A program made the position numbers and the translations under genes. A model generated the notes under the pieces. It was not told the DNA's origin and made no database searches. It saw only the letters and a list, made by a program, of their open reading frames with translations. DNA of 49,232 nt, from contig CAMDBL010000006.1 in assembly GCA_945889015.1 (NCBI GenBank), positions 1 to 49,232 on the forward strand. The letters are read 5' to 3'. Positions within the stretch are counted from its first letter, which is position 1. Every line of letters starts with the position of its first letter. This document shows positions 8,955-17,319 of the stretch, piece after piece. The stretch is from Devosia equisanguinis. GTDB taxonomy: Bacteria > Pseudomonadota > Alphaproteobacteria > Rhizobiales > Hyphomicrobiaceae.

Positions 8955-9689
8955 CTACTTCTTCGGCGGAGCGGAGACGGCAGGAACGGTGCCCTTGCCC
9001 GCATCGGTCTTGCCAGCATCCGCCTTGGGAGCAGCAGTCTTGGGAGCATCGGCCTTCGCTGGCTGCGACGCCTTGGCATCGCCGGCTTTGGGCGCTGCGG
9101 CCGGCGCCTTGGCGGCCGGGGCGGGGGCCGCCGCTTTCGCCCCGGCAGCAGCCGGTGCCGCCGCCGCGGACTTGCTCATCGCCTTCTTGACGGAAGGCGG
9201 CAGGATGACGGTGTCGATCACGTGGATCGTGCCGTTGGACGCCGAGATGTCCGTCTTGGCGATCTTGGCGCCGTCGATGGCGAGCCCACCCTTCTTGGTG
9301 AACGTGACAGGCACGCCCGCGGCTGTCCGCACCGTGTACTCGGGCGCCCTGGCCTTGGTCAGCCGCTCAGCCGAATAGGCCCCCGGCAGCACGTGATATT
9401 TCAGGATCGAGGCGAGCTCGGCCTTGCTCTCGGGCTTCAGCAGCTTGTCGAGCGTCCCCGCGGGCAGCTTCTTGAACGCCTCGTCGGTCGGCGCGAAAAC
9501 GGTCAGCGGACCCTTGCCGGTCAATGTCTCTGCAAGACCGGCTGCCTTCACGGCCGCGATCAGCGTCTTGAACGTGCCGGCCTTGTCGGCGGTGGCGACG
9601 ATGTCGTCGGCCGCGAACGCGGGAACCGCGGTGATGGCCAGGGGCGCGACGACCGCCAGAGCCACTGCAGCGCGCTTAACGAAGTTCAT
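8955..9689 (-). CDS. Exported fasciclin-domain protein with Ala/Pro/Lys-rich tail
   Basis: A 244-residue exported protein. Signal peptide about residues 1-25 (ending AVPAFAADD), then one FAS1 domain (about 26-160) with both conserved boxes: FKTLIAAVKAAGLAETL...LTVFAPTDEAFKKLP and NGTIHVIDTVILPP. FAS1 domains mediate adhesion or protein contacts outside the cytoplasm. The last 75 residues are a low-complexity A/P/K/D tract that may reach across or bind the wall. The ATG at 9689 has GAGGG 6 bases upstream; another ATG lies at 9701. The frame stays open far upstream to 10109, but that part is pyrE antisense. It is monocistronic and codirectional with pyrE 101 bases away. Confidence 0.9.
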   Translation of the reverse strand: MNFVKRAAVALAVVAPLAITAVPAFAADDIVATADKAGTFKTLIAAVKAAGLAETLTGKGPLTVFAPTDEAFKKLPAGTLDKLLKPESKAELASILKYHVLPGAYSAERLTKARAPEYTVRTAAGVPVTFTKKGGLAIDGAKIAKTDISASNGTIHVIDTVILPPSVKKAMSKSAAAAPAAAGAKAAAPAPAAKAPAAAPKAGDAKASQPAKADAPKTAAPKADAGKTDAGKGTVPAVSAPPKK

Positions 9690-9790
9690 GGAGACCCTCA
9701 TGGTTGTAGTAACCCAAACCTTTACGGGGGTTTCCCTGCACCAGATCAGCGGTGCAATCAACTGCGGCGTCGGCCCGCGACTTTTGCTCG

Positions 9791-10354
9791 CTATTTGAAA
9801 TCCTCGACGGTCAGGATGGCGCGAAAGTCGAGACCTGCGCGCGCGAAGGCCTCGCCGGCACCCTCGTGCCTGTCGACGATGGTGACAACTGCGGCGACGG
9901 TGGCGCCGTCGGCCTGGACCGCTTCGACCGCCTTCATCGCCGAGCCGCCGGTGGTGGTCACGTCCTCGACGATGGCGACGCGCTTGCCCTTCAGCGTCTC
10001 GCCGGCCGCGAGACCTTCGACCAAGCTGCGGGTTCCGTGCTCCTTCGCCTGCTTGCGCACGAAGAAGGCCGGGACGTGCTGGCCCTTGGCGTGGCTCGCG
10101 ATCGCGCAAGCCGTGGCCAGCGGCACTGCGCCCATCTCGAGCCCGCCGATCGCCTCGATGCCGAGACCCTCAAGGCGCGCCAGCACCAGCTCACCGATCA
10201 GCGTGGCGCCTTCCGGGTCGAGCATCGTCGGCTTCATGTTGAAATAGAACGAGGAGGTGCGGCCCGATGCCAGCTTCATCTCCTTGCCGGTCGAGAACGA
10301 TCGCACCTTGACGATCTCGATCAGGCGGCGGCGGGCGGGGGAGGCGGCGCTCAT
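9791..10354 (-). CDS. pyrE: Orotate phosphoribosyltransferase
   Basis: A 187-residue cytosolic enzyme that couples orotate with PRPP to make OMP in pyrimidine biosynthesis. The PRPP-binding loop is [14 protein letters not shown] (residues 125-138). The N-terminal [26 protein letters not shown] and [11 protein letters not shown] match the alphaproteobacterial PyrE form, which differs from the E. coli type. The ATG at 10354 has AGAGGA 7 bases before it; the open frame upstream is not conserved. It is divergent from the redoxin gene with a 226-base promoter region. A small inverted repeat (TGCACC/GGTGCA, 9737-9756) lies 35 bases after its stop but lacks a T-run. Confidence 0.96.
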   Translation of the reverse strand: MSAASPARRRLIEIVKVRSFSTGKEMKLASGRTSSFYFNMKPTMLDPEGATLIGELVLARLEGLGIEAIGGLEMGAVPLATACAIASHAKGQHVPAFFVRKQAKEHGTRSLVEGLAAGETLKGKRVAIVEDVTTTGGSAMKAVEAVQADGATVAAVVTIVDRHEGAGEAFARAGLDFRAILTVEDFK

Positions 10355-10580
10355 CGGGCAATCCTCTGGTGATGACGGCTCATCCGTGTTGCCGCAGCCA
10401 TTCGCGCCCGCAGCCGCCCGTGTCAAGCGCGACCGTCCAATTTCCGCCTTCTGTGCACCCGATATGCTGCCCGCGCTGCCGATCCGCGCTGCCGGCGTCA
10501 CTTGTGTCCCGGCCGGCAACCTTCTACATGCTGGGCGCACGAATACGGCCGTTCACGGCGCCGTCTGAAAGGATGCCTCC

Positions 10581-11333
10581 ATGTTCAATCCCGAGAAGCC
10601 GCCGGAGTTGGCCGTCACTCGCTGGTTCAACACCAAGGAGACGCCGACGCTCGCCGCGCTGAAGGGCAAGGTCGTGCTGGTCGTCGCCTTCCAAATGCTG
10701 TGCCGCGGCTGCGTCGAGCACGGCCTGCCGCAGGCGCGGAAGCTCTCGCACCAGTTCCACGAAGATGATGTCGTGGTGCTCGGCCTGCATTCCGTGTTCG
10801 AGCATCACAAGGCGATGACGCCCGATTCGCTCGAGGCGTTCATTCAGGAGTACGGTTGGAGCTTCCCGATCGGCATCGACGAGCCACAGGGCGGTGACTT
10901 CGGCCACGGCATGCCGAAAACCATGGCCGCCTACGAGATGCAGGGCACGCCCACGATGCTGCTGTTCGACCGCCAGGGCCGGCTGCGCCGTCACTATCTC
11001 GGCCAGGTCGACGACATGCGGCTCGCCGCCGAGGTGATGGGTCTCGCCATCGACGACGCCGACGCCGCGCGCGAGGCCTCCGTCAAGATCGAGCGCAAGC
11101 TGACGACCGTGCTGGTCGACCCTTCGGGCGACGGCGATCATCACCATCATCACCACGATCATGCCGGCGGCTGCTGTGGTGGCCATCATGCGCACGACCA
11201 CGGGCATGACCATGGGCATGATCATGCCTGCTCAGGCGGCGGCGCCTGTGGCGGACAGGGCGGCTGCGGTCACGATCATGACCATGAACACGCACATGAC
11301 CATCACGATCACGGAGCGGTACGGCGGAGGTAG
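10581..11333 (+). CDS. Redoxin (thioredoxin-fold) protein with a His/Cys-rich C-terminal tail
   Basis: A 250-residue cytosolic protein. Residues 1-165 form an AhpC/TSA-TlpA-like thioredoxin fold with Cys41-Arg-Gly-Cys44 (FQMLCRGCVEHG) in the active-site position and the cis-Pro motif GTPTMLLFD. Residues 187-250 are a low-complexity tail holding 23 His and 5 Cys, opening with six consecutive His, then HDHGHDHGHDH, CSGGGACGG and HDHDHEHAHDHHDH. Such tails bind Zn, Ni, Co or Cu in metallochaperones such as HypB, SlyD and UreE, so metal storage or metal-dependent thiol chemistry is plausible. The ATG at 10581 follows AAAGGATGCCTCC. An NfeD-like membrane gene follows after 66 bases, probably in one operon. 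No peroxidase residues beyond the CxxC can be assigned. Confidence 0.88.
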   Translation: MFNPEKPPELAVTRWFNTKETPTLAALKGKVVLVVAFQMLCRGCVEHGLPQARKLSHQFHEDDVVVLGLHSVFEHHKAMTPDSLEAFIQEYGWSFPIGIDEPQGGDFGHGMPKTMAAYEMQGTPTMLLFDRQGRLRRHYLGQVDDMRLAAEVMGLAIDDADAAREASVKIERKLTTVLVDPSGDGDHHHHHHDHAGGCCGGHHAHDHGHDHGHDHACSGGGACGGQGGCGHDHDHEHAHDHHDHGAVRRR

Positions 11334-11399
11334 CCTCTTCGCATCCCGGGCCGCCGATCCGGCCGTTCGCCGCGAGTCTGGCGGCAGGGAGTTTTCGTG

Positions 11400-11837
11400 A
11401 TGCGAGAGCCGGCGACCAAACCCGACAACAGCCCGAACGGGATGGCCTGGGCGTTGGCCATCGTCGGTCTGGTGCTGCCGTGGATCGCCATACCTGTGGG
11501 ACTGCTCGGCCTGCTGGCTGGTCTGCGCGGCGATAGGCTCGGTTGGCTACTACTCGCCTTCGCCTTCGCGCTGCTGGTGCTGGATATAGCCATCGACGTG
11601 ATCTGGGCACGCATTGCCGCCGCCCGGTCCGACGAGCCCGGCCTCAATCTGCGCGGCAACGCGCTCGTCGGCAGAACTGCCATCGTCACCGAAGCCATCG
11701 TCGCCGGGCGTGGCAAGGTCCGGATCGGCGACACGGTCTGGCTGGCCGAAGGTCCCGACATGGCGGCGGGGGCATCGGTCGAGGTGGTCGCTTCGACGTC
11801 CGTCGTGCTTCGCGTCACCCCCGTCGATCGCGCCTGA
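11400..11837 (+). CDS. NfeD-like membrane protein
   Basis: A 145-residue inner-membrane protein. Two hydrophobic helices (about residues 15-42 and 47-71) are followed by an NfeD C-terminal OB-fold domain (about 88-143: LVGRTAIVTEAIVAGRGKVRIGDTVW...VVLRVTPVD). NfeD proteins pair with stomatin/SPFH proteins or membrane proteases; no such partner is adjacent here, so this is an orphan short form. GGGAG lies 8 bases before the ATG at 11400; a GTG one codon earlier is equally possible. It follows the His-rich redoxin in the same direction. Function in this setting is unknown; membrane quality control is inferred from the family. Confidence 0.8.
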   Translation: MREPATKPDNSPNGMAWALAIVGLVLPWIAIPVGLLGLLAGLRGDRLGWLLLAFAFALLVLDIAIDVIWARIAAARSDEPGLNLRGNALVGRTAIVTEAIVAGRGKVRIGDTVWLAEGPDMAAGASVEVVASTSVVLRVTPVDRA

Positions 11838-11854
11838 CAGCCCGGACCCTGCGC

Positions 11855-12859
11855 CTAAACCACGCCGGCCCGCAGCAGATCGTGGACGTGGACGATACCG
11901 ACCGGCTTGCCCTTGTCGACGACGAACAGCGCCGTGATGCGGCTGGCATTGATGATCTCCAGCGCCTCAGCGGCGAGCGTATCGAGCGTCACCGTCTTCG
12001 GCTTCTTGTTCATGATGTCGCCCGCCGACGATTTGAGCAGTGCCTCGCCCATGTTGCGCCGCAAGTCGCCATCGGTGACGATCCCGACCAGCTTGCCCTT
12101 CTTGTCGACGACACCGAGGCAGCCGAAGCTCTTGGCCGTCATGGTTACGAGCGCCGCGCTCATCGGCTCGGTCGTGGCGGCGAGCGGCAGGCGGTCGACC
12201 TTGTGCATCAGGTCGGCGACGTACTTGAGGCTGGCGCCGAGCGAGCCGCCTGGGTGGAACACCTTGAAATCGTGGGCGGTGAAGCCCTTCGTCTCGAGCA
12301 GCGCGATGGCGAGGCAGTCACCGATGGCGAGCTGCATGGTGGTCGAGGTGGTGGGCGCGAGACCGTGCGGGCAGGCCTCCTTCGCCTTCGGCAGCTCGAG
12401 CACGACATCGGATTGCTTGCCGAGCGCGGAGCTGGCCTTCGAGGTGATCGAGATCAGCGGCACGTTGAACCGGCGCGCATAGGTGATGATGTTCTTGAGT
12501 TCGACCGTCTCGCCGGACCACGAGATCGCGAGGATCACATCGTCGCGGGTGATCATGCCGAGGTCGCCGTGGCTCGCCTCGGTCGGATGGACGAAGAACG
12601 CCGGCGTGCCGGTGGAGGCGAAAGTCGCGGCGATCTTCTGCCCGACGTGGCCGCTCTTGCCGATGCCGGAAATGATGACGCGGCCGCGCGCCGCCTTCAG
12701 GGTCTCGACCGCCTCGCGAAACGGGTCGGCCATGCCGTTGTCGAGCGCGGCCCGGAGCGCCGCCAGCCCCTCGGCCTCGAGGTCGAGCGTGCGCCGTGCC
12801 GACGTCAGCATGGACTGAGCTTCTGTCTTGCCGCCGACGATGACGTTGAGCTTGCGCAT
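11855..12859 (-). CDS. kdsD: Arabinose-5-phosphate isomerase (KpsF/GutQ/KdsD family)
   Basis: A 334-residue cytosolic enzyme that interconverts ribulose 5-phosphate and arabinose 5-phosphate, the first committed step to KDO of lipopolysaccharide. The SIS domain (about residues 40-175) carries VIISGIGKSGHVGQKIAATF and FVHPTEASHGDLGMI; two CBS domains (about 205-334) follow, with DGDLRR in the first. The length is typical. The ATG at 12859 has AGGGGACAGGG directly upstream; a longer reading to 12949 adds Arg-rich non-conserved sequence. No other KDO gene is adjacent. It is divergent from the outer-membrane barrel gene and convergent with the NfeD-like gene with only 17 bases between stops. Confidence 0.93.
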   Translation of the reverse strand: MRKLNVIVGGKTEAQSMLTSARRTLDLEAEGLAALRAALDNGMADPFREAVETLKAARGRVIISGIGKSGHVGQKIAATFASTGTPAFFVHPTEASHGDLGMITRDDVILAISWSGETVELKNIITYARRFNVPLISITSKASSALGKQSDVVLELPKAKEACPHGLAPTTSTTMQLAIGDCLAIALLETKGFTAHDFKVFHPGGSLGASLKYVADLMHKVDRLPLAATTEPMSAALVTMTAKSFGCLGVVDKKGKLVGIVTDGDLRRNMGEALLKSSAGDIMNKKPKTVTLDTLAAEALEIINASRITALFVVDKGKPVGIVHVHDLLRAGVV

Positions 12860-13019
12860 CCCTGTCCCCTTCCATCCGTTCGCCTTGTCTAGCAAACCCG
12901 AACGGCCGCGCAAACGCCGCCGACGATTCCTCAACTGCTCTTTAACCATGCCTTAGTAGCTTGGGTGACCGAGACCGTAGTGCGTTCCCTCAAGCCATGC
13001 CGCCGAGAAGGAGCGCATT

Positions 13020-14633
13020 TTGTCACGCCGGTCGATGCGTCGGTGGCCACGTTGGAGAGCCGCAGCCCCGCTGCTGGCTCCGCTGGCGCTTTGCCTCCCC
13101 GGGCCACAGGTGGCCCTTGCCCAGGCGCCGACCGAGATCCTGCCGCCCAAACCGATGCAGCGCCCGCAAGCCGCGCGCCCCGTGCTGCCCGATTTCCTGA
13201 AGCCGACGCTCGATGGCCAGGAGCCGCGCGACCTGACCGAGTCGCAGCTTCGCCCGGCCCCTCGCGACGGCGACGTCACCCCGCCGGCCGAGCCGCCCCT
13301 GCGCGACGGCATCATCGATCTCGACACCTCCGACCAGCAAGTCGGCCCCGAAGGCATCGACACCGCCAATATCGATGCTCGCCCGCCGAGCGACACGGGG
13401 GCGTTCGAATCGCCGCCTGCCGGGCACGATCCGCAATTGTTCCAGACCGAGGACATCCTGCCGCTCGCAGACCGGCGGCTGGAGACGTTTTTCCGTAACG
13501 AGCCCTTTCAGCCCGTCGGCTATCGCCTCGGCAGCTTCGTCCTGTTTCCCGAAATCGAGCTGGCCGGCGTCGGCTATTCCAACGTACTGCGCAGCCCGAA
13601 AGCGCGCGCCGACCTAGCGCTCGAGGCCAAGCCCGAGCTCAGGCTCGTTTCGAACTGGCGCTGGCACGCGCTCGAGTTGAAGGCGAACGGCAATCTGTCG
13701 TTCCACGACGAGTTCCCGAGCGAGGACAACAAGAACGCTTTGCTGGAGGCGCGCGGTCGGCTGGATTTCACGCGCAAATCCAACATTCAGGGTCTCGCCT
13801 CCCAGCAGGTGACTCAGGAAAGCCGCTCGGGCGTCGACGCGGCCCGCGCCAGCCAGCGCGCCGACGTGACCACGAACCTGGTGGCGGCGAGCCTCAACCA
13901 CCGCTTCAACCGGTTGAACGTGCAGCTCCGCGGCGGTGTCACCGACATCCACTACGGCACCCTCCAGGACGAGACGACGGGAGCCACCCTCGACTCGCGC
14001 GATCGCAATCTCGTGCAGACCGAGCAGGCGGTGAGGGTCCGATACGATCTCAAGTCCTCCGTCGGCGTGTTCGCCGAGACGGCGATGGTGCAGCGCGACT
14101 ACGAGGCGGCGCCGCCGGACGGGCTCAAGCGCGATTCCGAAGGCGAGCGCTATCGCTTCGGTCTCGCGTTCTTCCCCGAGCATCGCTGGCTGCGCGGCGA
14201 GGCGAGCCTCGGCTGGGGCCGCCAACAGCCGAACAATCAAGGCCTCTCCACCGTCGATGCCCTGCTCGTCGATGCCAATGTCGTGTTGCGGGCGACGCCG
14301 CTGACCTCGGTGTTGTTCACCGCCCGCAGCGACATTGGCGACAGCATCAACGACAACACCAGCGGTGTCGTCACGCGCGCGCTCGGCGTCGAAGGACGCC
14401 AGATCCTGCGCAAGTATCTGACCGCGACCGCCGGCGTGCAGGTCAGCCGTAATCGCTACGTCGGCATCTCGCTCGACGAGAAGGAGACCTCGGCGCGGCT
14501 CGGGCTCGAATACTCGATCTCGCGCGAGATCCAGCTGTTCTCGCGCTACGAGCACATCTGGCTCGACACCACTCAGCTGGCCGGCGACTGGCAGGCCGAC
14601 GAGTTCCGCCTCGGCATGCGGCTGAGGCACTGA
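13020..14633 (+). CDS. Outer-membrane beta-barrel protein (BBP2_2-like)
   Basis: A 537-residue exported protein with a TTG start: AAGGAG lies 6 bases before TTG 13020, better placed than for the ATG at 13035. The signal peptide is about residues 1-35 (to VALAQA). A Pro/Asp-rich region with no predicted structure follows (36-165), then alternating amphipathic strands to the end (about 170-537: for example LKANGNLSFHDEF, RYRFGLAFFPEHRWLRGEASLGWG, EYSISREIQLFSRYEHIWLD) typical of the putative beta-barrel porin 2 family. The C-terminal residues are MRLRH rather than the usual aromatic end. Such proteins are often linked to exopolysaccharide export, but no polysaccharide genes adjoin it. Function unknown. 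Confidence 0.82.
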   Translation: MSRRSMRRWPRWRAAAPLLAPLALCLPGPQVALAQAPTEILPPKPMQRPQAARPVLPDFLKPTLDGQEPRDLTESQLRPAPRDGDVTPPAEPPLRDGIIDLDTSDQQVGPEGIDTANIDARPPSDTGAFESPPAGHDPQLFQTEDILPLADRRLETFFRNEPFQPVGYRLGSFVLFPEIELAGVGYSNVLRSPKARADLALEAKPELRLVSNWRWHALELKANGNLSFHDEFPSEDNKNALLEARGRLDFTRKSNIQGLASQQVTQESRSGVDAARASQRADVTTNLVAASLNHRFNRLNVQLRGGVTDIHYGTLQDETTGATLDSRDRNLVQTEQAVRVRYDLKSSVGVFAETAMVQRDYEAAPPDGLKRDSEGERYRFGLAFFPEHRWLRGEASLGWGRQQPNNQGLSTVDALLVDANVVLRATPLTSVLFTARSDIGDSINDNTSGVVTRALGVEGRQILRKYLTATAGVQVSRNRYVGISLDEKETSARLGLEYSISREIQLFSRYEHIWLDTTQLAGDWQADEFRLGMRLRH

Positions 14634-14668
14634 GCACGAGCCTCGAGAAGCGGCATTCTGCTCGTTCC

Positions 14669-14696
14669 CGCGCCGATCAAATCCCTTGTCGGCGCG
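14669..14696 (+). terminator. Weak hairpin after the barrel gene
   Basis: An 8-bp stem CGCGCCGA/TCGGCGCG with a 12-base loop lies 36 bases after the barrel stop codon. No T-tract follows, so attenuation or termination is uncertain. Confidence 0.35.
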
Positions 14697-14744
14697 ACGA
14701 GTTTGGCCCCACATTGGGGGTCCATCTCGGACGGAGCCTGACAG

Positions 14745-15956
14745 ATGCGTCATCGTTACTCGCGCCGCGGCCTGATCGGCCTTGGCGCCGTGCTTGCAGC
14801 CATGGCAGCCGCGGCGGGCACCGCCTCGGCCCAGGATACGATCAAGGTCGGCGCACCGCTGCCGCTGACGGGGCCGCTGTCGCCGGAAGGCATCAAGCAG
14901 CAGCGTGGCTATGGCTTGTGGGCCGAGACGGCGAACGCCAAGGGCGGGATCAAGGCCGGCGGCAAGAGCTACAAGGTCGAGATCGTCTACGTCGACTACG
15001 CCTCGAACACCCCGCGCGCCGTGCAGACGGCCGAGAAGCTGATCTCCGAGGACAAGGTCAACTTCCTGTTCTCGCCGTTCGGATCCGGCGCCGCCAAGGC
15101 GGCGAGTTCTGTTTCGGAAAAGTACGGCATTCCAACCATTGCCGCGACCGCCTCGTCAGCTCAAGTCTACGACCAGGGCTACAAGTTCCTGTTCGGCACC
15201 TTCACGCCGAACGACACGCTGACCGAGCCGCTGGCGAACCTCGTCACCGGGCAGAACAAGGCGATCAAGAAGGTCGCGATCCTCGCCCGCAACGACCTGT
15301 TCCCGCTCGCCATCGCGCAGGAGATGGAGAAGTCCGCCAAGAAGCGCGGTCTCGAGGTCGCGGTGTTCGAGAAGTATGCGATCGGCACCATCGATCACGC
15401 CTCGGCGATCACGCAGATGCGCGCCGCCAACCCCGACTGGGTGTTCGCCACCGGCTACATCAACGACCTCGTGGCCATGAGGAAGCAGATGGCCGAGCTC
15501 GGTCTCAAGCCCGCCATCGTCACCATGATCGCGGGGCCAGCGTACAAGGAGTTCATCGACGCCGGCGGCCCGCTCGCCGAAAACGTGTCGAGTGCCGCCT
15601 GGTGGCATCCCGCCGTCCGCTACAAGGGAAAGGACATCTTCGGCACCACCGAGGCCTTCAACGCCGCCTGGACCGCCAAGTACAAGGCCGAGCCCGACTA
15701 TGCCGAGGCGTCCGCCGCGGCCGCCGGCGCGATCCTGCAGCTCGCCGTCGAGGCAGCCGGCAGTATCGACCCGGCCAAGGTGCGCGATGCGCTAGCCGCG
15801 ATGGACGTCGAGACGTTCTACGGCAAGGTCAAGTTCGGGCCGACCGGCCAGATCACCTCGCTCGAGCCGCCGGTGTTCCAGATCCAGGGCGGCAAGCCCG
15901 TGGTCGTGCACCCGGCAGGGATCAAGCAGGGCGACTTCAAGTTCATCGGCAAGTGA
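14745..15956 (+). CDS. ABC transporter substrate-binding protein, branched-chain amino acid type (LivK-like)
   Basis: A 403-residue periplasmic binding protein (Peripla_BP_6 fold) that delivers substrate to the LivHM-type permease encoded downstream. The N-terminus SRRGLIGLGAVLAAMAAAAG has twin arginines before the hydrophobic stretch, so Tat export is possible; cleavage is probably at ASA-QD. The mature start TIKVGAPLPLTGPLSPEG and NPDWVFATGYINDLVAMRK are typical. Members bind branched-chain amino acids, amides, urea or aromatic acids, and the sequence alone does not decide between them. GGAG lies 8 bases before the ATG. It heads a six-gene operon and is followed after 11 bases by an AtzH-like gene, which hints at an amide or ureido substrate. 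Confidence 0.92.
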   Translation: MRHRYSRRGLIGLGAVLAAMAAAAGTASAQDTIKVGAPLPLTGPLSPEGIKQQRGYGLWAETANAKGGIKAGGKSYKVEIVYVDYASNTPRAVQTAEKLISEDKVNFLFSPFGSGAAKAASSVSEKYGIPTIAATASSAQVYDQGYKFLFGTFTPNDTLTEPLANLVTGQNKAIKKVAILARNDLFPLAIAQEMEKSAKKRGLEVAVFEKYAIGTIDHASAITQMRAANPDWVFATGYINDLVAMRKQMAELGLKPAIVTMIAGPAYKEFIDAGGPLAENVSSAAWWHPAVRYKGKDIFGTTEAFNAAWTAKYKAEPDYAEASAAAAGAILQLAVEAAGSIDPAKVRDALAAMDVETFYGKVKFGPTGQITSLEPPVFQIQGGKPVVVHPAGIKQGDFKFIGK

Positions 15957-15967
15957 GCAGGGACATC

Positions 15968-16354
15968 ATGCAAGTCAACATTCCCGAAATCGTCGCCGAG
16001 GTCACCGATGCTCACGATCGCTACAACAAGGCGATCGACGACGGCGATGTGACCGCGCTCAACGACTTCTTCAAGCATGCGCCGCAAACCCTGCGGCTCG
16101 GACCGGGCGAGAACCTTTTCGGCTACGACGCCATCGCGGGCTTCCGCTCGACGAAGTGGGCGCCGGCCGAGCGGCGCACGCTGCGCGCCGACGTCACCAC
16201 CTATGGCCGCGACTTCGCCGTCGCCTCGATCCTGTTCGACCGGCCGACATCACCGGGCAAGATCGGTCGGCAAATGCAGACCTGGGCCCGCTTCCCCGAA
16301 GGCTGGCGCATCGTCGCCGCTCACGTCAGCATGATCGACGCGCCGAAGGTATGA
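15968..16354 (+). CDS. AtzH-like protein (DUF3225, NTF2-like fold)
   Basis: A 128-residue cytosolic protein of the AtzH/HpxZ family (DUF3225), with conserved segments DGDVTALNDFFKHAPQTLRLGPGENLFGYDAIAGFRSTK and the terminal EGWRIVAAHVSMID. Relatives accompany s-triazine/cyanuric acid (AtzH) and oxalurate/purine (HpxZ) catabolism, acting on small carboxylated urea-type compounds. Its position between the binding protein (11-base gap) and the permease shows it belongs to the importer operon and is the best clue to substrate class. No AtzE/AtzG-type partner is in the operon; the nearest amidase-signature gene is 12 kb upstream. The family is confident; the reaction is not assignable. Confidence 0.85.
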   Translation: MQVNIPEIVAEVTDAHDRYNKAIDDGDVTALNDFFKHAPQTLRLGPGENLFGYDAIAGFRSTKWAPAERRTLRADVTTYGRDFAVASILFDRPTSPGKIGRQMQTWARFPEGWRIVAAHVSMIDAPKV

Positions 16355-16421
16355 GGATGCTTGGCGATCGGGCAAGCTCGTCTTCCCCTCGCCTCGCCCA
16401 CTCGGGGGGTGGGAGCGCTCG

Positions 16422-17288
16422 ATGATCTACCTCCAGGTGCTCGCCAACGGCCTCGTGCTCGGCGGGCTCTATGCCTCGATCGCGGTCGGCTTCTCGCTGG
16501 TCTGGGGCGTGCTCAACGTCATCAACATCCTGCACGGCACCTTCATCGTCGCCGGCTCCTACGTCGCGTGGTTCGCCTACGCCTATGCGGGCATCCACCC
16601 CTTCATCTCGGTACTGATCGCGGGCGGCCTGCTCTACGCGATCGGCTATGCGCTACAGGCGACGCTGATCAATCGCGTGCTCGCCGCGCCCGTGCTGATC
16701 ACGCTGACGCTGACCTTCGGGCTCGACCTAATCCTCAACAACGCGATGCTGTTCGCCTTCACCGCCGACTATCGCAAGGTGAACCTGTCGAGCCCGATGC
16801 CGAGCCTGGAGCTCGGCCCGATCTTCATTCCCGGCGACCGGCTGGCGGCGATGGCGCTCGCGGTCGGCTTGACGCTGCTGCTCAACCAGGTGCTGCGCTC
16901 GAGCCGCATCGGCCGCGCCATCGTCGCGGTGCGCATGGATCGCGAGGCCGCGTCACTGATGGGCGTCGACGTGCCGCGCATCAACGCCGTGACCTTCGGC
17001 ATCGGCGCGCTGATGGCGGGCGCGGCAGGCGCGCTGCTGTCGATCATCTATCCGGTGTCGCCGCTGAACGCCCCGCTGTTCCTCGGCAAGGCGTTCGTCG
17101 TTTGCGTCCTCGGCGGCCTCGGCAGCGTGCCGGGCGCACTTGTCGGCGGGCTGCTGCTCGGTGTCATCGAGAGCTTCGGCGGCTTCCTGTTCGGCCCCGA
17201 GCACGCCGTCACCATCGCCTTCACGCTGCTGCTGATCCTGCTGTTCGTCCGCCCCTCCGGCATCCTGGGAAAGAAGGGGTACGAATGA
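16422..17288 (+). CDS. Branched-chain amino acid type ABC permease, LivH-like
   Basis: A 288-residue inner-membrane permease with about eight hydrophobic helices, starting at GLVLGGLYASIAVGFSLVWGVLNVINILHG, the hallmark of LivH. The cytoplasmic EAA-like loop (SRIGRAIVAVRMDREAASLMGVDV) contacts the ATPases. The protein ends FVRPSGILGKKGYE, as is usual. The ATG at 16422 follows GGTGGGAGCG. It pairs with the LivM-like permease 31 bases downstream to form the heterodimeric channel. Substrate is inferred only from the operon (see the AtzH-like gene). Confidence 0.95.
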   Translation: MIYLQVLANGLVLGGLYASIAVGFSLVWGVLNVINILHGTFIVAGSYVAWFAYAYAGIHPFISVLIAGGLLYAIGYALQATLINRVLAAPVLITLTLTFGLDLILNNAMLFAFTADYRKVNLSSPMPSLELGPIFIPGDRLAAMALAVGLTLLLNQVLRSSRIGRAIVAVRMDREAASLMGVDVPRINAVTFGIGALMAGAAGALLSIIYPVSPLNAPLFLGKAFVVCVLGGLGSVPGALVGGLLLGVIESFGGFLFGPEHAVTIAFTLLLILLFVRPSGILGKKGYE

Positions 17289-17319
17289 AGCCCACCACCC
17301 CGTCACACGGGGCCGTCGC

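Noticed and set aside
8955-10109. Single 384-codon protein joining the fasciclin gene and sequence upstream
   Set aside because: The upstream part is pyrE in the wrong frame; the signal peptide starts at 9689.
11137-11333. His-rich tail as a cloning tag or contaminant
   Set aside because: It is continuous with the native frame, far longer than a tag, interspersed with Asp, Gly and Cys, and uses native-like codons.
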